The notes below the pieces were generated by a model. It saw only the letters and a list, made by a program, of their open reading frames with translations. It did not search any database and was not told the DNA's origin. A DNA stretch of 64,000 nt from Mactromeris polynyma (taxonomy: Eukaryota; Mollusca; Bivalvia; Venerida; Mactridae), in the NCBI GenBank assembly GCA_032209605.1, contig JASFXZ010000037.1:2666001-2730000 (forward strand), in the 5' to 3' direction. Of the stretch, positions 1 to 11,200 are shown piece after piece. Made by a program: the position numbers and the translations under genes. Numbering within the stretch: the stretch's first letter is position 1; every line of letters starts with the position of its first letter.

Positions 1-323
1 CAAATTTGCTGATAGCTCTTCACAAAGGAGATTCCTTCTTTTTTGTTATCATCCATTTCATTGATCGAGAAATGCTACTGAATATTCATGCTTTGCCCAG
101 GGTATCACATAGGTTATGAAAAGCCTGAGTACTGAGGATTGCGTATCAAATATTTTAATGCAATAGCAAAATTGTGTCAATAGAAGCAAAGAGGATAAGC
201 AATGGTATGTGCCGATGGCCCAGCCAATACAGCAACTGCATTCTTTATATATAAATGTGTGAGTTGTTCAAGGCAATATGGGATTCACAACAATGCAAGG
301 TTCATAGGAAGCATAGATCATAC

Positions 324-377
324 CTGGCTGAACGGGGTCGGGACGTTGTTTACGTCTAGAACCAGAAGATACACTAT
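324..377 (-). CDS. DPF: Probable DPF exon 4 (54 bp, phase 1-1)
   Basis: On the minus strand a 54-bp segment lies between 'TTTACAG' and 'CAG|GTATGATC'. It keeps the frame left by exon 3 and reads DSVSSGSRRKQRPDPVQP, a Ser/Arg/Pro linker of the kind that follows the YPxRRW motif in DPF proteins. Its length is a multiple of three, so it could be a cassette exon. The linker is poorly conserved in the family, so the call rests on splice sites, phase and position only. Confidence 0.5.
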
Positions 378-3300
378 CTGTAAATGTACAAATCTAGCTA
401 ACACATACACAAACACACAACTACTCTCATCCTTGAGATAAATAAACACTAGAACACAACATGTCAGTTCATTTCTACAAACCTGTACAGAAAATTGGTA
501 TAACATGTACTGTTTCAATTGTTGGAATGATACACTTCAAATTATTTTATTACGTAATATCTAAAGAAATTTAAACACAAGCTATCCGTAAGAGAGCGTG
601 CTTGACTATTTGATAGAGCCTGTTACAATTATGATGTCATTGATATATATTAGTTTCATTTGAACTCAGAATAAATATTCATTACTAGTAGTCTAGTACA
701 GGATAAAGAGTCTGTTTAAAATTTCATAGCAAGTTAAATAGGATCTTAGAACTTAAATATAGAGAGACTCTTATAAAACAAGGGACATGACTTTTAATGT
801 ATTCAAGCAAGAGTTATCTAACTCAGTCATTGTAGAAGATGTATTGATTGGGAAGCCTTATGTGAAGTTTCAATCCAATACATGCCATGGTTACTGCACT
901 ATGGCCTTGACGGTACTTGCACACAAAACTTTAACCAAAATTTCTAACTTAGTTATCTTAGTAGTTTTGATGACTGGAAAGGTTTGGATAAAATGGTCTA
1001 AATAGAAACTTTCATGCAAAACTTGAACCAAGGTGTGACACTGACACCAGGGTGAGTGGAATAACTCTCACGCTTCTCCAAATAGTCAAGCTAAAAAACA
1101 AAGAAATTGTCCACCAGACTTTGTACAGGTCTATGGAAACAAACTGGCAGAATAGAAATGGTACTATAAGTAGGTCAGTATACTAGTACTACCCTATCGA
1201 CACAGAGCACATGAGTATATTTGTACTAAGATCTAACAGTCAGCACACATGGTTCTGTACTATTGTTTTCAAGAATCATCCTTGACCTTGCATAATCTCA
1301 GCTCCAACCACAAAGTCGGAGTCATCTTGTAAATATATGATAAAGTTTTAAATCTTGATAGATAAAAATTGAATTTGGTTATCGACCATTACAGCAACAT
1401 AGCCCAAACAGAACCATTACGATTCAAAATAAGAAGAATGTATCATTTAGTAGACATCCACTTCAATGAATTCTCAGTCGATTGTAAAATAAAAAAAATT
1501 CTAAGTGTCGGACAACATATGATACTGAATATCAGTATGTTTGAATAATGAAAATTATTTTTATTAAATGTGTTATTCTCTGAAATTTTCGGCCCAAATG
1601 ACATATCTGTGTGTAATTGAGTTACCAACATTTCTAAATACAGGGATATTTGTAGGTTACTACAAAACAAAAAATATTGCAATAACAACATTCTTTTAGG
1701 AAATTATAGCACTTTCAATAAATGGTCATCAAATGATCAAGACTAGATCTAGAAAAATTTCTCAGTTTGTCAAATTTAATACAGCAAATATGGTTTCAGA
1801 TACAATAATATTTTACAAATAAATGTATATTATTCTTTTCCTTAAGAAAAGGGGCCATCTCAATGTTTACCGATAATTGTTTTGCTTCTACTCGCCGCTT
1901 AATCATATTTGTTTTACTGAAATGTTTCAACTAGCTGTTGCAATTCATGTGAAAATAGGACGTCATAATGTGAAAACATGACATCATGACATCTTTTTTG
2001 TGTTTTTCTCAAAAATGGGCCAAAAATCTCAGAGACTGCACAAATAAGAACATGGACAGAAATACAAACACAGAATATAGATAAAACATAGAACTAATCA
2101 GGAAAGAACCCTATTCATTACATCCACATGATACAAAATGTAGACAACATAAAAGTACCTTGGACATAGAATGATAGACAAAAATATAATGCAAGGAATA
2201 AAATCCACCTTACCTGATTCACCAGTCTCTATTTCACTTGTCTTGGCCGTTCGCTCTTCAGGAAAAAGGAAATAATGACGTTTCTTTTTCCATCGCCTTT
2301 CCGGATATGAATAAATCTGTCCGGGAAACTTTCCTACAAGGTGTAAAGTATACAATCATCAAGGTGAACAATCAACAAGCACCATGAAGGAAGGAAGAGT
2401 ATAGAGCCATTCACTGAGGTAAGAGACAGAGTTTGCAAAATAGAGCCAGGCTTTACTAGGCCAAAGAATCCACCTTTGTTTTGTAAAATATTTGTTACCT
2501 GACCAAATGAATTTTTAGCAGTTAAAAAATGGGATATGTCAGGCAGTGAGACACATTCAGGGAACTTTGCAGTGATTCTGAAAATTAATTCAAGACAATG
2601 TATATAAGTCACAGCTCTGTTATGAATTAAAAGTTTGTGAATCCCTATCGGCTAAATTGTTTCCTCATAAAGTGATAGTAGTAATTGGAGTTTGTCCAAA
2701 ACCTAGATAAACAAACCTAGATAAACAGCATAAAATGGCAGAAATTACCGAAATTATCACTACATGTACTTTCTGGAGTCACTGGTTCAGCTACCAGTTT
2801 TACACATTTCTCAAACTGTGAATTTTTAAAAACATTTTGTTTCATGTAGGATGAAAATTAGGCAAAAACAGTCTTGCACACAATATCATTGATCGTTTTT
2901 CTAAACTAGTTTACATGCCAGTTCTTTCCATGCATTCTAAATTCAAAATATCAGAATTTGAGACGTCACAATTGTGAAATAGGAGCAAGGCATCATCCCT
3001 GAAATCTTAGACAAATGCCTGATATCTATCCTAGCTATCATACTAAAAGTTAGGACATACCTGGTTGTCTATGTCGGTGAGTATGCCACAAATCTGTATG
3101 ACTTTGTGCAACTCCAGTTTGAGAGTCCAAGAATGGTAACCTCATTTTTCTGTCATTCTTCAAGCGAATGTTAAAACTTGCTGCCTGTTCTATAGCATCG
3201 TTATAGCAATTATCTGAACCTCCAAGACTGAAGAAAAAAACATAACTGAAGTAGGAGAATTACAGCACAAAATTTCAGATTAATTTAAGTTACCTGTACA

Positions 3301-4991
3301 GCAGAGACACTCATGATTTGATTGATGGTCAAGTCTGTGCTATATTGATTAATGGACATTTGTACATTAGAGTTATCATTAAAAATGAAATTTAAAATAT
3401 CTGAACTGGTGTTTATCCCTGTCAAACATGTATGTAATCCTGGTATTGGCAAAATCATTCTTTTGAAACTTTTGGTTCCACTTTCAATGAGAGAAATTGT
3501 TATTCAAATGTCCAAGTTATCCAAGATCAATACAATTAAGTGATTGTAGTATTAAAATTAACTAACAAGCAAACTTTTCAATTTTTAAATTAGTAAATTT
3601 TAGTTGCCCCACACATTTTTAGTTTCAGTTAAGTAGCATATGGCAAAGCTTTCCAAAATGCACCCATTCTGTAGAAAGAGTCAAATGTCCCATCCTATTT
3701 CATTTGTGGGTAATTGAAAATATATAAATTAATATAGGTCAGCAAACTCCTATATTTATGAAACAATTTTGAAGTTTAATGAACTAAAGCATTAAATGAA
3801 AGGTCACCGAAAATGATCATTCTACGACAGTTCCTTTTGCAGCCAAGATGTACCCCACAATGTTTGGTCAAGGTGTTGTAATTCTGGCTAATGTAACTTA
3901 CAGTGTTCAGTAGGTAACCTGCAGTGTATAGAGCAGGATGCAGTGTTTGACACAAGATGACTGAATACATTTTAAACTTTCAGTGGATTAGGTATCTTTT
4001 CATCGCAGCCATACTAACATGGTTTTGCTATTTGCATATATCAGTGTTGTATAAACCGATAAAATCTTACGTTAATCACCAAGGCAATTTCTCTTCAACC
4101 GAACAACGTTTTTAAACTTGAAGCGGATTGGTTTACCTTTGGGTAAAGGGTATGTTACCTTACCGAAATCAACTGAATTTCGGTGAATGTACCGAAATCC
4201 ATTTGGATCTTGAGTGACAAGCAATCATAACATCTCGGCATTTTTTATGTTGCACAACAAATCTTAACCTTCAAATTACGCTGACCATCTTTTTTCAAGA
4301 TATTTCTTGTAGAAGCCCATTATTGGAAAATTCATCCAGTCTGACTGATAATGTAATGAATGAAGTGTCTTAAACCGGTTTTCAATCTTAAAAAGGTGAT
4401 TTTTTAAGGGAAAAAAGGTGAAGTTAAATTTAAGAACTTACGAAAAAATCTGCAATCATGGTTTACCTATTTTTGTGACATAATATAAAGACACGGACAT
4501 AGGTCCGTGATAAAGATAAATCAAGAATTTTTAAACCAGAAATGACAAATGGTTGTACATAACTATGTAATGTATTGTTTTTAATCTTACATTGGTCTTC
4601 AATAATGCAGACCAAACATAACAGTTCATGCACATTTTCTAAGAAAGCAGCACCTCACAGTCACATTCTGTACGTTTTCCACAATCAATTACGTAAGTCA
4701 CATTTGATTGTGAAACAATTAAAATAACTTAATTTTAAGAAAGGCACACTGGCACTGTACACAACAAGCTTGTATCACGTAATATTCAAGAAGGTATTCA
4801 AGTGACATGGGTACGAGTTTCATGGGGTACGAAAACAAACGATTAGCAGGCAGCACGCGAAAATGAAATCAAACACTGAATGGTCTGTGCTTTACTGACG
4901 TGGACTTGCGAATTAAAATGGCATGATATGAAATGGAAAAAATAAATAACCTTTTCTGTACTGCATCGTAACGCAGCGTTATTCCTGTCAT
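324..4991 (-). CDS. DPF: DPF/Requiem (d4-family) chromatin protein, N-terminal part, partial gene
   Basis: Four minus-strand exons join in frame: 4951-4991 (start codon 4989-4991), 3061-3227, 2214-2333 and probably 324-377. All are bounded by AG/GT, with junction phases 2, 1, 1 and 1. They give about 127 residues, and the gene continues past the left edge, where the C2H2 and tandem PHD fingers should lie. The spliced product carries the hallmarks of the Requiem N-terminal domain: 'YNDAIEQAASFNIRL', then 'RLPFLDSQTGVAQS' (nearly identical in vertebrate DPF1-3), then 'GQIYSYPERRWKKKR'. Known role of the family: BAF (SWI/SNF) subunits that read acylated histone H3 through their PHD fingers, in the nucleus. 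The 13-codon first exon was chosen because its phase fits and its residues align with the start of vertebrate DPF2. Which vertebrate paralogue is closest cannot be told; molluscs probably have one gene. Confidence 0.5.
378..2213 (-). other. DPF intron 3, no gene seen
   Basis: AT-rich intron between the third and the probable fourth DPF exons. I found no coding exon, RNA gene or strong repeat in it. Short open frames here have no recognisable content. Confidence 0.5.
4004..4210 (+). repeat. Dispersed repeat, copy 1 (inverted partner at 36821-37026)
   Basis: About 205 bp inside DPF intron 1 matches the reverse complement of 36821-37026 along its length. Shared blocks include 'CTTACGTTAATCACCAAGGC', 'AACCGAACAACGTT' and 'TTACCGAAATC'. 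The two copies have diverged by substitutions and small indels. No coding content. A short non-autonomous element is the simplest explanation. Confidence 0.5.
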
Positions 4992-5290
4992 TTTCTTTGT
5001 TGAAAATAGACTCTTTAGTACAAGCAAATCATAGTAACCTCCCTTTATTTAGGGACTTGCCAAACAGGATGGGAATCTATCTTCATTAATAAAAAAGATG
5101 CTATATGATAAATATAATAATAAATAAAACAACGAATTTATAATTATATTTACACGGAATTACTACGATCATTAGGGAACAAAATCCAAATAATGATAGC
5201 GTTAAAAAATTTCCTTGGCATCAAATAACAAATTAATAACTGATCCCTAACTAGATGTGAAAATCGGACAGCAATATTGTTGTTACAAAT
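4992..5290. promoter_or_regulatory. Divergent promoter region between DPF and STUB1
   Basis: 299 bp separate the two initiator ATGs: minus-strand DPF at 4991 and plus-strand STUB1 at 5291. The interval must hold both 5' UTRs and core promoters, unless further upstream non-coding exons exist. It is AT-rich, with no CpG island and no convincing TATA box placed for either gene, as is usual for housekeeping bidirectional promoters. No individual factor site is claimed. Confidence 0.5.
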
Positions 5291-8200
5291 ATGACAGATA
5301 CAGATCTGAAGGAGCAGGGGAATAGATTTTTCTCCGCTCGTAAATACGATGAAGCAATTGGTTGTTATTCAAAGGCCATTGTAAGTGTGAACATATTTAA
5401 TCTAGTGCGATACACTGTAGGATTCAGGGTCAACTCGGCCCACTTCCAATCTCGGCCCGGTCCTACTCGGCCCACTTACCAACTCCAATTATTGAGGCGA
5501 TATATATGAACCTTGTAAGTGTTGAATTTTGATACATTTTTCATAAATATTTAAGTTAAAACCAATTAAATGTAAGTTGAAAATTTGAACATGTTTGTCA
5601 CGCAGTTTTTACTCAAAAACAATTATGAGAGGAATTTCTTTCACATTGTACATTGTATCATTATTTTATTCTTTAGCAAACAAAATTCTGTCCACTAAGA
5701 CGATACTACAAAAGCAACTATTCTAAATTAGCAGTTTCAGTCTGTTTTCAGTCCAAAGTCTCCCAACGGTCTCATGTCACTTTGTAATATGAAACTTCAA
5801 GACAGTACAAACACAGGAGATTCCCAAAGTACGATGTCAGACATCACAGTCACATCAAAGGGCATTGAGAAACTTCTCTCCAACTTAAATCCTCATAAAG
5901 CTTCAGGCCCTGATCAGATTAAACCTATGATCTTGAAAAACCTTTCGACTACCCTCTCACCCATTCTGAAATATCTTTTCCAAAAGTCTCTTGACTCTGG
6001 AACTCTTCCATCGATCTGGAAGGATGCAAATGTAGCGCCTGTATTGGTATAAATAACAAACAATAAATCACAATAGCACAGTATAATTGGAATCCAAACA
6101 AATCATTTTCTTTCATAATATTGTACATCAAAGTTCATTGATAGTTTATAGTAAGCGTCCGCATATATACAATTCAAACTGTTAAATAATAACAACGCAA
6201 TTACCTTCTGTAGTATGCCGAAGGTGTGAACAACTTTGCCTTTTCATAGCGCTTTAAAAGTGGGCCGAGGCTGACCGGGCCGAGTAGGACCGGGTCGAGA
6301 TTGGAAGTGGGCCAAGTTGACCCATTACCCACTGTAGGCGTACTTGTAAACAAGTATGATAATAACTGGAACAGTTCAGATGTTTTGAACAAAATATAAT
6401 ATAGAACATGTTTTCCAAAAACCTCGAAAATGAATCTGTTGAAAAGCAAGATCTATATTTATATGTCTTAGTGTTGGAATACAGTATCACTGATGAACAC
6501 AGACATCATCAACGAGTTAATCCTTTGCCGGGTGTTTTGCCCCTTATCTCAGAAAAACCTCTGGATGGCGGGGCAGCAGTGTTGATCTGGCACTGCTTGT
6601 CTGTGTTGGCTTCCATGTTGTTTCACTGCGTCTGAGCCATAGTCAACTGGGCGCTCGTTCAGTCTCCCTACCTAGGTTCTGAACAACTGTTTTCCTGTTT
6701 CTGCCCTCAACTCCAAGGGCACCTAGCATCTTCCAAAGTGATTGAGCTGGAAATCCTCTGCAGCCAACTTCCACAGCAAAAACACTTGTTTTCCAGCCTT
6801 TCTCCCTACAAGTGTCTGCGAGTTCCTGGTATTTGAGGCACTTCCTCTCATTGGCTTCATCTGTCCCTTTTCCCAGGGTACAGTTAGCTCTATCAATAAC
6901 ATCAGATTTGGGGATCTTGACCACAGCACAATGTCAGGTCTGAGTCTTGTTTGGACGGCTTCAGGGCATTGGAGCTGCTTTCCAAGATCCAAGATCTATA
7001 TTGAAATGTCTTACAGTTTACTACATGTAGTCCACTATCTGTGATATTACTAAAAATTTACTTGCGTAGATCTACTTCAAATAAAAGAAATGTGTAACCT
7101 GTTAGAAAACTTAATCAAAGATTGGCCTTTTTCTTCCATGACTTCAGGGTTAGGCAGCTGATTAGTTTACTCAGTTTTATTGTGCCATGGCGGCATGCTT
7201 CTTTTGAAGGGTCATGGATTCGAGCTCCACATTATGTTAACTACTTCAATGTTGGCTGTCAAGTTTGGCAGATTACATTGTTTCAGCCTCAATGACGGAA
7301 GTGGTGTAGGTTAGACTGCTGCCAGGTTAGCTCAGTCTGCAGAGCTCCGTACTTGTGCTAAGGGGTTGTGGGTTCAAGTTGCTTGTAAGGCACATACGTT
7401 CCATGAATTGTTGGTGGCAGCAGTGTTTGGCGGCTCATGGTAGATGAGCCTCAAAATTCTGAGAGATGGAATGTGGTTTTAGACAGCTGTCCAGTTAGCT
7501 CAGTCAGTAGTGCTGTACTAGTGTTGAGGGTTTGTGGGTTCAAGTCCAACATTAATCACCTTTTCTCCCGCTAATTTACTAATATGGTATCTGAATGGCT
7601 AGCCTGTCATTATAATGTTGGCTAGGTGCCCATGTATATTTTTGTATATATCTTATAAATATCTTCATTCTTGGTCAATAAATGCTAAAGTTAAAGAAAG
7701 CAATATTTTGAAATAACTAAAATACCAGTAATTTCATTTATGAATCTTTTTGGCGTAACACTTTCAGAAATTGGCTAAATCAAAATGACATAACATGTAC
7801 TAATTGTGTCAATCATTGTCATGGTAGTATAAAGTATGTAGTCGATATAATACTGATTGGATTCTGTCCATTTTGGGAAAAGACCCTAGGTAAATTGGTA
7901 AAATTTGCATTTTATTAATTCCAATTTTGGGAATTTTCATTGTTATAAGAACAGACTTTTCATATATCTAAATTTTATATAAACAAGCATTCTTATCTAC
8001 ATTCCTTATATCAGCTGTCAAAAAGACACACAAAATGTCCATTAACTTATGACACAAGGGACAATGATGGCCACAGTTATTCAAAGAGCTGCAAGATATA
8101 CCAGGTCGCTCTAGTAGATGATTTTTTGTAGGTGCTCTGATTGGGATTTTTTTTCAGATTGGGAAAAACCCATGTATTTGGCTTTGGGAATGGGTCAGAT

Positions 8201-11200
8201 AGTCTAACCCATGTATTTGGCTTTGGGACTGGGTCAGATAGTCTAACCCATGGGAACTATAGAAAAAGGCCTGGGATTTTTAGGACAGTGTGTGATTAAT
8301 GTAAACAGAGTTCCTTTTAATACGCAGGTTTTCTTTGTCACTGACACAATTTTTTGTCCTAGGACTCACATTTACAACTGATCTGATGCGTCCCAAAAAC
8401 ACAAGATATTATATATAAGGGAGATATATTATTCATGCTTAATTCTGTTCTTTTCGGTAGTTAAATTAATCAATATCATTCATTGACATCTAGTTATGTT
8501 TAAAGCAACTATTAATTGACCTTCATTTTTCTTCTCGGCTGAATTGTCAAGACAAAATGACAGTAATAAAAGTGTGGAACCCTAAAAGACTTGAGGGAAA
8601 CCTTGGTGTTAACTTGCCACTGCTCTCCCCGGCTAAACCTTGCCAGGTCTGAGGCTAATGAACCACAAAAATTACTTAATAATCTGTTCCATGAATGAAA
8701 TTTAATTCTAATTTCCAAATCATAAATTTATAAAAGAGAGAATTTCCTAGAGCAATATCAACTCCGATTGAATTGTACTTTTAAACATACAAATTGTACA
8801 TCACTGTCTGTTCTGTGTTTTTGTGTGTGACCTGAACTGGGGCTTTTCTGTTTACACCTAGCATTGGTTCTACCATATGAGCAATACAGATGAATGTTCT
8901 GGTTAGTAAGCTGATGATCACTCACTCTGTAACACTTTGTTACTTATATTGTTTGTGTATGTTTTCAGATCAAGAACCCATATACTGGTACCTACTTCAC
9001 AAACAGAGCTCTCTGTTACATCAAACTGAAACAGTGGGATAATGCCGTACATGATTGTCGTCGAGCACTTGAACTTGACAAATTACTTGTGAAGGGACAC
9101 TATTTTCTTGGCCTGGCTCTTACAGAATTAATTCATTATGAAGAGGCGATCACAAGCTTTAAGCGAGGTTTGAAGGGTATGGTTACAACAGACAATAGCC
9201 TTTAAATTATTCTATACTCATTCTATACTTATTTTTTCTGCCTGTGATTTTTCTCTAATTTTTATACTATAGGCATTTTATTTACAATGTATATTTTGCC
9301 TAATGGTCATTTTTTGATGCATTTATTACAATTTTTGAGTCATTTGTGGAATGACATGGGTAATGTTGTCTGTTGTGTACCACTATACATTTTGGTACTT
9401 TTATTGTTTTGATAAATATAATTCTACATGTTATGTTAGGTACTGAGTCCAAAGATTACCAGATCTTTTTATCAGTTCACATTGTACAGTTTGTATGTTA
9501 GACTGTAACATCATATAATGTATATCAGTTCACATTGTACAGTTTGTATGTTAGACTGTAACATCATATAATGTATATCAGTTCACATTGTACAGTTTGT
9601 ATGTTAGACTGTAACATCATATAATGTATATCAGTTCACATTGTACAGTTTGTATGTTAGACTGTAACATCATATAATGTATATCAGTTCACACTGTACA
9701 GTTTGTATGTTAGACTGTAACATCATATAATGTATATCAGTTCACATTGTACAGTTTGTATGTTAGACTGTAACATCATATAATGTATATCAGTTCACAC
9801 TGTACAGTTTGTATGTTAGACTGTAACATCATATAATGTATATCAGTTCACATTGTACAGTTTGTATGTTAAGACTGTAACATCATATAATGTATATCAG
9901 TTCACATTGTACAGTTTGTATGTTAGACTGTAACATCATATAATGTATATCAGTTCACACTGTACAGTTTGTATGTTAGACTGTAACATCATATAATGTA
10001 TATCAGTTCACATTGTACAGTTTGTATGTTAAGACTGTAACATCATATAATGTATATCAGTTCACATTGTACAGTTTGTATGTTAGACTGTAACATCATA
10101 TAATGTATATCAGTTCACATTGTACAGTTTGTATGTTAGACTGTAACATCATATAATGTATATCAGTTCACATTGTACAGTTTGTATGTTAGACTGTAAC
10201 ATCATATAATGTATATCAGTTCACACTGTACAGTTTGTATGTTAGACTGTAACATCATATAATGTATATCAGTTCACACACCAAGTCTAGATGGTATGAT
10301 ACCTTCCTCTTGTTACAACAGCAGTTCACATTTTTCTATCAAGTTTTTATGTCCCCACCAATCAATGAGTTGTGAAGGAGCATAAAGTGTTACCCATGTC
10401 CGTCCAGCCAGTCCGTGCGTCTGTATGTGTGAACAATTAGTTTCCGATTAATTACTCTTGACAGAATGGACGGATGCAATTAATTCATAGAGGGCAAATA
10501 ATCATATGATGATAAAATGTTGGTCATGTTTGATTTTGTTGACAATCCACTGAATTTTGAAGGCGTAATGACCCTATTTTTGACTTAAAAGCTGAATGTG
10601 GGGGCATATGTGTGCTGTTGACACATATAGTTAACTCATAATAATTTACTAATCATTGCAGGTTGTTTGAGCCAGCCTTGTACAATGTAGTATGATGGGT
10701 TATTTTTAATAAATTTAACTTGAATACTACTCAGTTGCATTTGTATTATTAAATAATTAAGTATGTCGGATGTATAGATTTGTATAGATCTCATTGGAGC
10801 GTACTAAGAAGTTATACCATTCAAGATGAGTAATCATCAGTAGTGGCCCACCATTTTGCTATCATTTGTTTCTGAACATCATTATTGTTGCTTAGAATAG
10901 GACAATTACCATATGTTGTAACTTTTTTAGCAAACGATTTGGCGAAAGATTCCAAGAAACATTTTGGAGATGATATCACTGGTGCTTTACGACATGCAAA
11001 GAGAAAACGATGGACACAGCTGGAGGATAAAAGAATACTACAAGAAATAGAACTGCAGTCGTACATTAACAAACTAATGAAAGAAGATATGGAAAAGTGA
11101 TTTTTTTTGTGTTATTGTTATATAGGTATTTACTTCTGTCTGAAGTGAATAAACCTGTATGTTTGAGTTCAAAGTTGAATAAACATAGTATTGAAAATTT

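Noticed and set aside
5291..5509. 72-codon single-exon reading of the TPR start
   Set aside because: It reads through the donor at 5381 into intron 1; the real exon stops at 5380 and splices to 8969.
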